This document shows, piece after piece, positions 25,033 to 34,387 of a stretch of 36,017 bases of DNA; positions within the stretch are counted from its first letter, which is position 1, and each line of letters starts with the position of its first letter. Source of the DNA: Cyclobacteriaceae bacterium (GTDB lineage Bacteria > Bacteroidota > Bacteroidia > Cytophagales > Cyclobacteriaceae). The stretch covers positions 1 to 36,017 of the forward strand of contig JAAUQL010000062.1 in NCBI GenBank assembly GCA_012033595.1. The letters are read 5' to 3'. Both the position numbers and the translations under genes were made by a program. The notes under the pieces are model-generated. The model worked only from the letters and a program-made list of their open reading frames with translations. It made no database searches and was not told the DNA's origin.

Positions 25033-25063
25033 CACAGCCTTATCCGCAGGAAATTCTGAAGGG
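25033..25063. repeat. Degenerate hairpin repeat, copy 1
   Basis: This copy has the core CAGCCTTATCCGCAGGAAA and then a TCTGA-like end, related to the copies at 25778-25807 and 35654-35683. Its outer arms have decayed relative to CCTCAG/CTGAGG. Confidence 0.5.
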
Positions 25064-25071
25064 AGGAAAAA

Positions 25072-25518
25072 TCAATCTGGAATTTCTACTTGCTGCTTTT
25101 TATAAAGGTCAATATATGTCTCTGTGGTATAGGTGCTTAGTGTCTTCTTATTTTCCGGGTCTGCCCAAATCAAAATAGTTTTACCTGCAAAGGTACTTTT
25201 CGGTAATCTGAATTTTAAAACATCTGTTTCAAAAAAAAGATTTAACCCACCATCTTTGTTGGAAGTACTTGCTGAACCACTTTGAAGTAAATTATTGCCT
25301 TCGTAAAAGTCGTATTCCAATTCTGTTTGTGCTCCCGTAGATGGGTATTGGATTGTCAGCTTAAAAAACAATGTGTCATTCGCATAGCCCGAATTAGTTA
25401 TCTGGACAAGTCCCTTACCGTCATCATTATTATCATTATCGCTGTTTTTTTCACAACCTGTAAAGATAAATACGATACATCCGGCAATTACCCATTTTAA
25501 TAGACTATGGTGTTTCAT
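25072..25518 (-). CDS. Small lipoprotein of unknown function
   Basis: A 148-residue predicted lipoprotein. The signal segment WVIAGCIVFIFTGC ends in a lipobox with Cys at about residue 22. A flexible Asn/Asp-rich linker (EKNSDNDNNDDGK) follows, a common feature of surface-exposed Bacteroidota lipoproteins. The remaining 115 residues look like one beta-sandwich domain, with alternating strands such as LFFKLTIQYP, ELEYDFYEG, KFRLPKSTF and KTILIWADPE. No enzymatic motif was seen. It is convergent with the EEP gene, and the first copy of the degenerate hairpin repeat lies just past its stop. Confidence 0.75.
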   Translation of the reverse strand: MKHHSLLKWVIAGCIVFIFTGCEKNSDNDNNDDGKGLVQITNSGYANDTLFFKLTIQYPSTGAQTELEYDFYEGNNLLQSGSASTSNKDGGLNLFFETDVLKFRLPKSTFAGKTILIWADPENKKTLSTYTTETYIDLYKKQQVEIPD

Positions 25519-25777
25519 TTCTTTTAATATTTGATGCGATATTTCTATGTGATAAAAACCAGGTTTGACTTTATGTACGTAGATCCGTTTTGGCCAGCAC
25601 TTTTTTGTTTGCGATTCTATTTAAAAATTGTATCTGGTTGATCTTTGACACTTCCAGTCTGAGGATGCTCTGATAACAGGTTCAAAAATGAATAAGTTCG
25701 TGCTTCCTAAATTAATCCAATCTTTTCTTCAATCCTGAATGCTGTTAACCGCCTTCCATGTTTTCTGGTTTCTCCAC

Positions 25778-25807
25778 CCTCAGCCTTATCCGCAGGAAAC
25801 TCTGAGG
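25778..25807. repeat. Degenerate hairpin repeat, copy 2
   Basis: This 30-bp unit has perfect 6-base arms, CCTCAG and CTGAGG, around a core reading CCTTATCCGCAGGAAACT. It differs from the copy at 35654-35683 at two positions only. It can fold into a short hairpin on either strand. Confidence 0.6.
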
Positions 25808-25983
25808 TGTGAGACGATTTTGGGCAGCTCCTCATGCTGATGTTCCGCTTTAACTTTTCATTGGTATTCCCAGAGCGCCGATTTGCCTAAATTATCATGC
25901 AGTTAAATGTAGCCTATTCAGTGTTAGCGGCCAGAAGAAGTAGTGTATCTGCCTGTGTGGCTAAATATTGAGAAAATAATTAT

Positions 25984-25991
25984 TAGTTTTG
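25984..25991 (+). promoter_or_regulatory. Candidate -7 box for the sigma factor gene
   Basis: TAGTTTTG matches the Bacteroidota -7 consensus TAnnTTTG and lies 27 bases before the TTG start at 26019. No clear -33 TTTG was found at the best spacing. Confidence 0.4.
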
Positions 25992-26018
25992 GAACCTTGC
26001 ATCCAATAATCTGACATT

Positions 26019-26603
26019 TTGAGTAGCATACAATCAAATACCGAACTGGTAAAACTCCTTAAGAAAGGTGATATGAAAGCCTTTGATATCATCTATCAAA
26101 AATATTCCAGACGATTGTATGTTTTTATTTTTCGCTATGTAAAGCACGGAGCAGATACCGAAGAAATTGTGCAGGAGGTTTTTATCAAAATATGGAATAA
26201 CCGGGACAAAATAAATGTCTATTCCTCATTTGAATCTTTTCTTTTTACCATAGCCCACAATGCGACGATAAATCTTTTGAAGAAAAGAGCCACAGAACAA
26301 AAATACGTGGAGCATGTAAAATCGCTTCAGCGAATTGAAGAGTCCTATGAGCTAAGCGATGAGATTCACTATAAAGAACTGAAGGAAAAGTTCCAGGGCG
26401 TGTTTGATAAATTATCTCCCAGACAAAAAGAAATTTATAAGCTAAGCCGTGAAGAAGGGCTAAGCAATAGTGAAATAGCGGAGAAATTGGGTATTTCCAT
26501 ACAAACCGTAAAAAACCACATGGTTTCTACCCTGTCTTTTTTAAAAAGCAATCTTGATAATGGCTTGTTAATGAGTGGATTATTCGTCAGTTTATTCCTA
26601 TAG
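26019..26603 (+). CDS. ECF RNA polymerase sigma factor (FecI-like, Bacteroidota family)
   Basis: This 194-residue ECF sigma-70 factor has region 2 at about residues 20-90 (AFDIIYQKYSRRLYVFIFRYV, IVQEVFIKIWNNRDKI). Region 4 lies at about 125-180 (LSPRQKEIYKLSREEGLSNSEIAEKLGISIQTVKNHM, with the helix-turn-helix). The start is TTG at 26019; the next in-frame ATG would remove the conserved first helix. It directs RNA polymerase to the promoters of the adjacent receptor locus. The FecR-like anti-sigma gene follows, and the SusC gene has the STN domain that transmits the outer-membrane signal, so the three form a trans-envelope switch. The C-terminus ends in a hydrophobic stretch (GLLMSGLFVSLFL), often seen in this family. 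Confidence 0.9.
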   Translation: MSSIQSNTELVKLLKKGDMKAFDIIYQKYSRRLYVFIFRYVKHGADTEEIVQEVFIKIWNNRDKINVYSSFESFLFTIAHNATINLLKKRATEQKYVEHVKSLQRIEESYELSDEIHYKELKEKFQGVFDKLSPRQKEIYKLSREEGLSNSEIAEKLGISIQTVKNHMVSTLSFLKSNLDNGLLMSGLFVSLFL

Positions 26604-26735
26604 TAAATATTTTTTTAAATTTTTGTTAGTACTTTTTGTGCCTCTCCTTGTATAACATTTAAGCAATCAGAATTAAATAGTACCGTAGGTTAGATGGGCG
26701 CTCACTTTGTTGAGGGTCCGATCAGAAAAATTAAT

Positions 26736-27791
26736 ATGACAAAAGAATTACTTGAGAAATATTTGAATAACCGCTGTACCACTTCGGAGGTTGATGAGGT
26801 AATTGGCTGGATGAAGCAACAATCATTTTTTTCAGAAAGCAGGGAGCTTAGTAAAAATGATTGGCAACAATTAAGGGATGATGATGATTTTGTTTCAGAC
26901 GAAAAGCTACAACTGTTGCTTGATAAAATTCATCATAAACTAAATATTGAGCATCCCCGGGTCATAGCGTTGAAACGCTACAGCATAATCAACTGGATTT
27001 CGAAAGCCGCTGCTATCCTTCTCATTCCCGTCTTGGCATTTTTGTTTTATACCTTATCAGTTAATACCAAATTGGCCAATCAAATCATAACAGTTTCTGT
27101 CGATTCTTTAGAAGTAGTTGCACCGATAGGTTCACGAACGGTAGTTGAACTATCTGACGGTTCCGTAGTGCATTTGAACTATGGAAGCCGTATGAAATAT
27201 CCACAAAATTTTTCGGGAGAAACCCGCAGGGTTCATCTATCAGGGGAAGGTTATTTTGAAGTGGCCCATAATCCAAATAAACCTTTTGTGGTTTCAGCCG
27301 GACAAATGGAAATAAAAGCTGTGGGGACCGAGTTTAATGTGAACGCATACCCCGAAAATATTGACATTGCCACCACCCTGGTAGAAGGCAAGGTATTGCT
27401 CGAAAAGAAAGTGGCCGACCATACATCAAGGCAAATAGGAGCCATGAAACCAGGACAGCATGTTAATTTTAATATAAATACCGGTAAAATAGTTTCGAAT
27501 ACCGGAAATATCGATAAATACATTGCCTGGAAAGATGGAAAAATGGTGTTTGATAATGAATCGATTGAAGGGGTTGCTCAGCGCTTAAGCCGGATGTTTA
27601 ACGTGGATATTCAAGTTGAAAATGAAGCGAAAGAATATAAGTACACCGTAACATTTGTTGACGAACCACTTTTTCAAATACTTGAATTATTGACGCTCGC
27701 CACACCGATTAGCTATAAGACATTGCCACGTAAGAAGAATCCTGACGGAACATTTTCGAAACAGATGATCATCATTGAGAAAAAGAAATAA
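26736..27791 (+). CDS. FecR-family anti-sigma factor
   Basis: A membrane-bound regulator of about 351 residues from the ATG at 26736 (MTKELLEKYLNNRCT). An ATG 42 bases upstream adds 14 residues that do not look like the family. The cytoplasmic N-terminal part binds the sigma factor. A single transmembrane helix follows (ISKAAAILLIPVLAFLFYTLS). The periplasmic FecR domain shows VVELSDGSVVHLNYGSRMKYP, RRVHLSGEGYFEVAHNPNKPFVV and VGTEFNVNAY. A C-terminal DUF4974 domain (MVFDNESIEGVAQRLSRMFNVDIQV) completes it. By analogy with Fec systems, receptor occupancy releases the sigma factor. It follows the sigma gene by 132 bp and precedes susC by 156 bp. Confidence 0.9.
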   Translation: MTKELLEKYLNNRCTTSEVDEVIGWMKQQSFFSESRELSKNDWQQLRDDDDFVSDEKLQLLLDKIHHKLNIEHPRVIALKRYSIINWISKAAAILLIPVLAFLFYTLSVNTKLANQIITVSVDSLEVVAPIGSRTVVELSDGSVVHLNYGSRMKYPQNFSGETRRVHLSGEGYFEVAHNPNKPFVVSAGQMEIKAVGTEFNVNAYPENIDIATTLVEGKVLLEKKVADHTSRQIGAMKPGQHVNFNINTGKIVSNTGNIDKYIAWKDGKMVFDNESIEGVAQRLSRMFNVDIQVENEAKEYKYTVTFVDEPLFQILELLTLATPISYKTLPRKKNPDGTFSKQMIIIEKKK

Positions 27792-27854
27792 AATATGATT
27801 TAACCACCTAAAAATCAATTGCCTATGCCCAAATCTTTTTATTAAAAAGCAACA

Positions 27855-27920
27855 GGGAAATGCTGTGAACATTTCCCCGGAGATCGTAAAAAATCACCCC
27901 GTACGCTTCACTTTACGGGG
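27855..27920 (+). promoter_or_regulatory. Two consecutive hairpins in the susC leader
   Basis: The first hairpin has perfect 8-bp arms GGGAAATG (27855-27862) and CATTTCCC (27870-27877) with a 7-base loop. The second has 7-bp arms CCCCGTA (27897-27903) and TACGGGG (27914-27920) with a 10-base loop. They lie between the fecR-like stop and the susC ATG at 27948. Neither is followed by a uridine run, so attenuation, RNA processing or small-RNA control are more plausible than simple termination. Confidence 0.45.
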
Positions 27921-27947
27921 CATTTCAAACTTTATCATTACAAAATT

Positions 27948-30900
27948 ATGAAAAAAAAATTATGTTTTATCCGGTTGTGGGAAATAACCGGACACATTAA
28001 ACTGCTAAGAGTTATGAAACTAACTGTCTTTTTAATCTTGGTTTCTGTGGCTGGAGTCTTCGCAAGCAAAAGCTATTCTCAAACCAAAACGCTTAACCTA
28101 AACATGCGTGAGGCTACCGTCAAAGAGGTTTTAAACAAAATCGAAGAACAAAGCGAGTTTTATTTCCTGTTTAGCGAAAACCTCATCGATGTGCAAAGAA
28201 GGGTAAATGTCAACATCCAAAATCAGAAGATTGAACAAGCCTTAAATTTGATATTTGATGGCACCGATGTCGATTATTCTATCCGTGAGCGCATTATAGT
28301 GTTGAAAACCCCAGAACTCTCGGATATGGATTTTATGACACAGCAACAATCTACTGTGTCTGGCAAGATAACTGATGAGGAGGGTGAGCCACTTCCCGGT
28401 GTGACGGTAATAGTAAAAGGCACCACACAGGGTACCGTAACCAGTGCCAACGGTGAATACGCTATTGATGATATCCCCGAGGATGCCATACTGCAATTTT
28501 CGTTTCTGGGCATGCGACCACAGGAAATTGTTGTTGGCAACCAGGCTGTTATTAGCGTGGTGATGGTCGAAGAAACGGTTGGGATGGATGAAATTGTGGT
28601 GATTGGCTATGGAACTCAGAAAAAAAGCGACATAACCGGTTCTGTAGCTTCACTTCCTCAAGATCGATTGGAGATGGTGCCGAACACCAACATCACCCAG
28701 GCCTTGCAGGGAGCCGTAGCAGGGATACAGATTACAACCAATTCTGCAGGAGCTTCTCCGGAAAATGACGCAACTTCAATTCTGATTCGAGGTAGAAACT
28801 CGATAAAGGCAGATAACGGGCCGTTGGTCGTAGTGGATGGAATTCCCTACGGTGGTCAATTGTCGGACATAGCCCCTACGGATATCAAATCAATCGAAAT
28901 ATTGAAAGACGCTTCTTCAACAGCCATTTACGGTTCTCGAGGCGCCAATGGTGTTATTCTTATCACCACTAAACTTGGTAAAAAGGGCAAACCACAAATC
29001 TCCTATGACGGATATTATTCCATTCAAAAGATGACAAATTTTCCGGATTTAATGACGGGAGAAGAATTCTATAAGTATAAAATGGAAAGGGAGCCTGATG
29101 CTATGACTGAGGGTGAGCAGCAGGTTTATGACAATGGCACCTGGACAGACTGGCCGGCTTTAGCGTTACGGCACGGGGAATCTAACCAACATAATATTGC
29201 CATAGCTGGCGGAGCAGAATTTGTTAATTATTATGTTTCAGTAAATGTATTGGATGTGAAAGGTATCGCATTAAACGATGACTACCTGCGCGTAACCAAC
29301 AGAATTAACATTGATGCCAAAATTACTGATTGGCTGTCTTTGGGAACGCGGACATCTATTTCTTATGCCGATCAAAGCGGTGATTCGCCCGATTTCGATG
29401 CTGTTACCTATATGAATCCGCTAACAACATCGCACAATGAAGACGGCTCATTAACCATATATCCTAATCCTTCGGATACCTATTTTGGAAATCCTTTGCA
29501 AAATACGCTAGCGCAGAACCAGGATAAATCGCATCAGGTTATCACCAACAATTTTGCTAAAATCGATTTTCCTTTTATTCCCGGGCTACAGTACCAGTTA
29601 AACACTGGCTTCCGGTTTAAATACTCCGATTACGCAAGTTATTTTGGAAGGGATACAAAAACCGGAATTACAAATCGTGGCGATGCAAGAACTGACCGGG
29701 CAAAATATTTGAATCAGACGATCGAAAACATATTAAGTTATAACCGGCAATTTGGAAAGCACAACGTATTTGCTACTGCGCTATATAGTTTTGAAAAAAA
29801 TGAAAGCAGCAACAACAGGCTCGATGCATCAGGATTTCCTCATGATATACTTGGCTGGTTTGCCGCCGGACAGGCAACACTCATTACGCCTTCATACGGA
29901 TATTCACAAACAGATTTGCTATCGCAAATGCTCCGAATAAATTACGGATATGACAATAGATATTTATTTACTGCCACAATACGAAGAGACGGATATTCAG
30001 GCTTTGGTACGAAAACTAAATGGGGCGAATTTCCCTCATTGGCTTTAGGCTGGAACATCGCCAATGAAGATTTCTTTACGATGACCGGGGTAATAAACAA
30101 CCTAAAACTCAGAATGTCATGGGGGAAAAATGGAAACCAGTCAGTAGGCGCTTACGAAACTATTTCGAGGTTGTCGTCAGAAGATTGGGTATCAGGATCT
30201 GAAACTCAACCAGGATATATTCCATCTAAACTTGGTGAGGATAATCTGGGATGGGAATCTACTGAGACTTACAATGTTGGCATCGACTTTGGCTTATTTG
30301 CCGATCGAATAACAGGAGAAATAAATGCCTATAGGGCAAATACAACCGGGCTGCTGCTCAACAGGAGAATCTCGCCAATTCATGGAGTGGACCAAATAAC
30401 CCAAAATATCGGGAAAACACAGAATCAGGGGTTCGAATTTTCTGTTAGTTCTACCAATATTAATCGTAATGATTTTAAATGGTCTACCAATGCAAACTTT
30501 TCCTCCAATCAAAACAAGATAGTTTCTTTATATGGTCTGTTAAGCGAAGAGGGGAACGAAATTGACGATATAAGTAATAAATGGTTTATTGGTGAACCCA
30601 TACGTGTAAACTACTATTACCAGGTGATAGGTATTTGGCAACAAGAGGAGGAAGAAGAAGCCGCCAAATATGGCTCAAAACCAGGTTATGTAAAATTATG
30701 GGATAAAAATACCGATTACAAAATGGATTCGGAAGACCGTGTGATACAAGGTCAAAAAGATCCGAAGTTCATATGGGGCATGGCCAATAATTTTCAATAC
30801 AAAAACTTTTTGCTCAATGTCTTTATTCATGGAGTACATGGAGTAACTAAAGCGAACGATTTGAAGAACGACGATGTGTGGACTGAGGTAAGAAGGAATA

Positions 30901-31220
30901 CAACCATAAAGAATTGGTGGACACCTGAAAACCCTACAAATGAATTCTACAAAAACGAGCGTTTTGCCGAACAACAAGGATCTGGCAATGCCATCTATTA
31001 TGAAAATGCCAGTTTCATCAGGATCAAAGATATTTCATTGGCCTATGATCTGCCCGATGCACTTCTAAGCAAAGCAAAATTAAATAAGCTGAGACTATTC
31101 GTGACAGGGCGCAACCTGTTTACCATCACAAATTTTGGAGGCTTAGATCCAGAACTTAGCGGGCAACGTGGCATTCCTCTTCAGAAAGAGTATGTAGTGG
31201 GTCTTAATATCGGTTTATAA
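27948..31220 (+). CDS. SusC/RagA-family TonB-dependent receptor with STN domain
   Basis: This 1090-residue outer-membrane transporter imports oligosaccharides, with SusD as its lid. A signal region spans residues 1-45 (LTVFLILVSVAGVFASKSYSQ). The STN signalling domain comes next (TLNLNMREATVKEVLNKIEEQSEFYF, about 47-125). Then come a CarboxypepD-regulatory-like domain (VSGKITDEEGEPLPGVTVIVKGT), the plug (DEIVVIGYGTQKKSDITGSV, LQGAVAGIQI, SIEILKDASSTAIYGSRGANGVILITTK) and a 22-strand-type barrel ending IPLQKEYVVGLNIGL. The STN domain shows it is the signalling kind that talks to the adjacent FecR-like anti-sigma factor. The start is the first ATG. The gene is intact. Confidence 0.95.
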   Translation: MKKKLCFIRLWEITGHIKLLRVMKLTVFLILVSVAGVFASKSYSQTKTLNLNMREATVKEVLNKIEEQSEFYFLFSENLIDVQRRVNVNIQNQKIEQALNLIFDGTDVDYSIRERIIVLKTPELSDMDFMTQQQSTVSGKITDEEGEPLPGVTVIVKGTTQGTVTSANGEYAIDDIPEDAILQFSFLGMRPQEIVVGNQAVISVVMVEETVGMDEIVVIGYGTQKKSDITGSVASLPQDRLEMVPNTNITQALQGAVAGIQITTNSAGASPENDATSILIRGRNSIKADNGPLVVVDGIPYGGQLSDIAPTDIKSIEILKDASSTAIYGSRGANGVILITTKLGKKGKPQISYDGYYSIQKMTNFPDLMTGEEFYKYKMEREPDAMTEGEQQVYDNGTWTDWPALALRHGESNQHNIAIAGGAEFVNYYVSVNVLDVKGIALNDDYLRVTNRINIDAKITDWLSLGTRTSISYADQSGDSPDFDAVTYMNPLTTSHNEDGSLTIYPNPSDTYFGNPLQNTLAQNQDKSHQVITNNFAKIDFPFIPGLQYQLNTGFRFKYSDYASYFGRDTKTGITNRGDARTDRAKYLNQTIENILSYNRQFGKHNVFATALYSFEKNESSNNRLDASGFPHDILGWFAAGQATLITPSYGYSQTDLLSQMLRINYGYDNRYLFTATIRRDGYSGFGTKTKWGEFPSLALGWNIANEDFFTMTGVINNLKLRMSWGKNGNQSVGAYETISRLSSEDWVSGSETQPGYIPSKLGEDNLGWESTETYNVGIDFGLFADRITGEINAYRANTTGLLLNRRISPIHGVDQITQNIGKTQNQGFEFSVSSTNINRNDFKWSTNANFSSNQNKIVSLYGLLSEEGNEIDDISNKWFIGEPIRVNYYYQVIGIWQQEEEEEAAKYGSKPGYVKLWDKNTDYKMDSEDRVIQGQKDPKFIWGMANNFQYKNFLLNVFIHGVHGVTKANDLKNDDVWTEVRRNTTIKNWWTPENPTNEFYKNERFAEQQGSGNAIYYENASFIRIKDISLAYDLPDALLSKAKLNKLRLFVTGRNLFTITNFGGLDPELSGQRGIPLQKEYVVGLNIGL

Positions 31221-31235
31221 TTAAAGAAGGGAACT

Positions 31236-32912
31236 ATGAAAAAGTATATATCATATGTATTTATTGGGATTTTTTTGCCCTTAGTTGAGTTTGGTTGTAG
31301 CGAGGATTACCTGATCGAAGAACCTCCTCATATCATTACAGCGGAATCATTGTACAAGAATCTTGAAGGATTCGAAACGGGTCTCAATGGACTTTATGCG
31401 TTGGTGTGGGAAGAGAGACAGGGACGGTCTGACGGAGGAGCAAATGCATTGAGGGCAGCTATGTGGATGGATGGCACTGACGTATTGACACCTAACCGTT
31501 CCGATGGGTTTGGTTCGGTCGCTATCGGGTGGCAAGAACGCAACAATCCATCAGCAGATGATGTCACTGCCCAGTTTTTATGGTTGTATCAGATTATCAA
31601 TAGTGCCAATACAGTCATAGGAAGAGCTGAAAACCCAGGAATAGAATGGGTTGGAAATGGAAAAACAGCGGAAGAAAATAAGCACAGAGTTATTGCTGAA
31701 GCCAGGGTAATAAGGGCATGGGCTTACAGGCACCTGGCCTATCTGTACGGAGATGTGCCCTTAACTTTGGAAGAATCGCTGGGATCGAATGTACGCACCG
31801 ATTGGCAATGAACTCCCGTTGCCGAAGTATGGGAACAGGTAAAAGAAGACCTCTTGTACGGTGAAAGACATTTAGGGGTGGATCCTGAAAGGCAAGGAAA
31901 GTTAACCAAGGTTATTGCCGAACATTATCTCGCTGAGATTTATCTGGTTTTAAATAAGCCCGATAGTGCTTTAGTGTATGCAAACAAGGTTATCAACACG
32001 CCTAATTACAAATTGATAACCGAAAGATATGGCGTAAAAGCCAATGAGCCGGGAGTTCCGTTTGCAGATATGTTTATTGAACAAAATACCAACCGCGAAC
32101 AAGGTAACACTGAGGCGCTTTGGACCTGGCAGTATGAGCTGGAGACAATTGGAGGTGGAGCAAATATTATGCGCCGCTGGCATGTAAACCGATATTACAG
32201 CATTAAAATCGGTGGTGTTACCCCCCTTGAAATAACAGTTGACAGGGGAGGCCGACCCCAAGGGCGTATGGCACTAACCAAATATGCCATCGACTTGTAC
32301 GAGCCACAAGATGATCGAGGGTCAAATTTTATTTTGCGCAGATATTTTATTCTGAAAGATGAAAAGCAAAACGACACCGGGGTAGCAGATGAATTGCCGG
32401 CTGGCTACAATTATGGCGATACCATTTGGACAAAAGCAGATAAGCCCATTACCCCCGACCATCGTTCAAGCGCGGTTGACGACTGGCCATATTCCAGAAA
32501 GTGGGACTGGGCTAACCCTGCAGATGTCGCCAATTCCTATCAGTATGGCGACCAGGTGTATTTGCGTCTGGCAGAAACCTACTTGCTGAAAGCCGAAGCA
32601 CAAATGAAGTTAAATGACCTTGCTGGGGCAGCCGAAACATTAAATGTGATCAGAAGAAGGTCTAATGCCAGTGAAATTTCAGCTTCAGATGTAGATATGG
32701 ATTTTATCCTGGATGAGCGCATTCGCGAACTTATGGTAGAAGAGCAACGAAGGCATACACTGGTACGAACCGGAAAATGGCTTGAACGCGTCCAAAAATA
32801 CAACCACCTGGGCGGCCAGTTTGCCACAGAGCGCGATGCTTTGTTTCCCATTCCACAAATAGCTATTGATGCAAATCTAACCGCTCCTATGAGTCAGAAT
32901 CCCGGCTACTGA
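31236..32912 (+). pseudogene. SusD/RagB-family lipoprotein interrupted by an in-frame TGA
   Basis: This SusD-like outer-membrane glycan-binding lipoprotein spans 558 codons plus stop, with a signal and lipobox (FLPLVEFGC, Cys at about 21). The tetratricopeptide-like fold is seen in SLYKNLEGFETGLNGLYALVW, EARVIRAWAYRHLAYLYGDVPL, AEHYLAEIYLVLNKPDSALVYANKVI and RLAETYLLKAEAQMKL, and FILDERIRELMVEEQRRHTLVRTGKW near the end is typical. Codon 192 (31809-31811) is TGA in NVRTDWQ*TPVAEVWEQVKEDLL. The frame is the same before and after, so this is a nonsense change, not a shift. In SusD relatives this position is usually Arg before TPV, and CGA to TGA is one transition. It may be a real mutation or a base error. 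Without read-through SusC would lose its lid. Confidence 0.9.
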
Positions 32913-32928
32913 CGGATATCACCATTTG

Positions 32929-32959
32929 CAGAAGGTACTTTACGTCAAGGTACCTTCTG
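32929..32959 (+). promoter_or_regulatory. Hairpin between susD and the GH5 gene
   Basis: Perfect 10-bp arms, CAGAAGGTAC (32929-32938) and GTACCTTCTG (32950-32959), flank an 11-base loop 17 bases after the susD stop. There is no uridine run. It may cap the susCD transcript, stabilise it or partly terminate it before the hydrolase gene. Confidence 0.5.
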
Positions 32960-33092
32960 TACTAAGTGGTATGATGTACAATTTTATACTCCCATTGGCT
33001 TGGGTCAGGTACTTAATTTTTGCATTGTACTTCTAAGAGACCAGGACAAAGCAAGATAAGTGGGTAATAATCAGAATAAAAAATTAGAACTT

Positions 33093-34247
33093 ATGAGCGC
33101 TTTACGCATTACATTTTCTCTAAAGGAAAACACAATTATCTCAATATTTTTAATATTAATAGCCACTTCGTGTGCACAAAAAGAGGAACAAGGTGAACCA
33201 CTGAACGAAGATCCTGTGCTCGTTGTAACACCTACAGCTAAAGAGGTCATCAAAGCAATGGCTGAAGGGTTCAAATTAGGGAACACGTTCGAAAATGGGA
33301 AGAATACAACAACCTTAGAAAGTGTCAAACCCATTATTGATTTGTATTACAATTCACATATGAAGAGTATGCGCATTCCAACTACATGGATGGATAGGTT
33401 TACCAGTACCGACCATCTAGCCGACGGGAGTGGAAATTTAAACGTGAATAACACCCGGTTCAAAGAACTTGTCAAGGTGATAGACTATGCCATAAGTCGC
33501 GACATGTATGTGGTGCTCAACACGCACCATGAGCAGTGGCTCAAACGCCAGTATGACGGTTCCGAATCATTTGACACAAAATTTGGAACCCTATGGACAG
33601 GTATCGCAAATTATTTCAAAGACTATGATTATCATCTTATTTTTGAAATTCTGAACGAACCATCCGGCAAACTGGGTGAATGGGGGGACGATTGGCCTGA
33701 TCCCACCGATCCAACAGCGCTCTATCATACCCGAAAACTTAACGAAATAGGATACAATGCCATTCGTGCGACAGGAGGAAATAATGCTACCCGGCTAATA
33801 ATGGTAGCTACAAATGGTGAAGGCACTGATGCCATGATAGAAAAAGTCTATCCCGACAAATCGAGTTTGCCTGGTAAAGGTACAGATCCCTTTGTCGCCA
33901 TTCAGGTGCATAGTTATAACCCATGGGCTTTTTGTGGTCAAACCGGCAGCAATTCTGCCTACCCCGGAGACGAAGCTATTGCAAACAAAATTAAAAAAGT
34001 TGGTGCTCATTCCAGATTACTTGGCGTACCTGTAAATTATGGTGAATTTGGAGTGGGAAGAGAAACAAACGCAGACGAACGCAATACCGAACTGGTTCGC
34101 GGATATTACAGAACGTTTGCCAGTACGGCACTTAGTGAGGATATGTCATATAACGTGTGGGATGATCGGGGCTGGTTTGGTCTTGTATCGAAAGATGGAT
34201 CGCATTTCGTGAATGAAATTGTGCCTGCAATGTTGGGCAATCTCTGA
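33093..34247 (+). CDS. GH5-family endo-glycanase lipoprotein (cellulase-like)
   Basis: A predicted surface or periplasmic lipoprotein of about 384 residues from the ATG at 33093 (MSALRITF); a GTG 33 bases upstream is an alternative. The lipobox IATSC places the acylated Cys at residue 27, followed by an acidic linker. The GH5 barrel includes GFKLGNTFE (59-67), MRIPTTW, VVLNTHHE (140-147), FEILNEP with acid/base E189, IQVHSYNPW (270-278) and VNYGEFG with nucleophile E318, then WDDRGWFG. GH5 enzymes cut internal beta-1,4 linkages of glucans, mannans, xyloglucans and related polymers; the subfamily cannot be assigned safely by eye. It follows susD in the locus, supporting beta-glycan use. Confidence 0.9.
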   Translation: MSALRITFSLKENTIISIFLILIATSCAQKEEQGEPLNEDPVLVVTPTAKEVIKAMAEGFKLGNTFENGKNTTTLESVKPIIDLYYNSHMKSMRIPTTWMDRFTSTDHLADGSGNLNVNNTRFKELVKVIDYAISRDMYVVLNTHHEQWLKRQYDGSESFDTKFGTLWTGIANYFKDYDYHLIFEILNEPSGKLGEWGDDWPDPTDPTALYHTRKLNEIGYNAIRATGGNNATRLIMVATNGEGTDAMIEKVYPDKSSLPGKGTDPFVAIQVHSYNPWAFCGQTGSNSAYPGDEAIANKIKKVGAHSRLLGVPVNYGEFGVGRETNADERNTELVRGYYRTFASTALSEDMSYNVWDDRGWFGLVSKDGSHFVNEIVPAMLGNL

Positions 34248-34387
34248 AAACTGGGATATTATTCTCAGAACCGAATTCCTTTGCCGCATTTTCCTTGACT
34301 AATTTATGCGGTCAAAATTCATATTGCTATTTGCTGGAAAAGACTGAGCAGCCAGTAATTTGATATTGAAATGAAGCTCAGAATAAA

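Larger units (their letters stand above)
25519..26018. other. 500-bp non-coding region before the polysaccharide locus
   Basis: No gene was recognised here. The region contains repeat copy 2 (25778-25807) and, close to the sigma factor gene, a candidate promoter. The part around 25740-25870 is richer in G and C than its surroundings and may be a decayed element. Confidence 0.4.

Noticed and set aside
24709-25035. 108-residue minus-strand open frame reading into the EEP gene
   Set aside because: Most of it is antisense to a clear gene. Its first residues come from repeat copy 1, so it is more likely a relic or chance frame than a gene.
31809-31811. Selenocysteine or recoded TGA in susD
   Set aside because: SusD proteins are not selenoproteins, no SECIS-like hairpin was seen directly after the codon, and Arg is the usual residue here.
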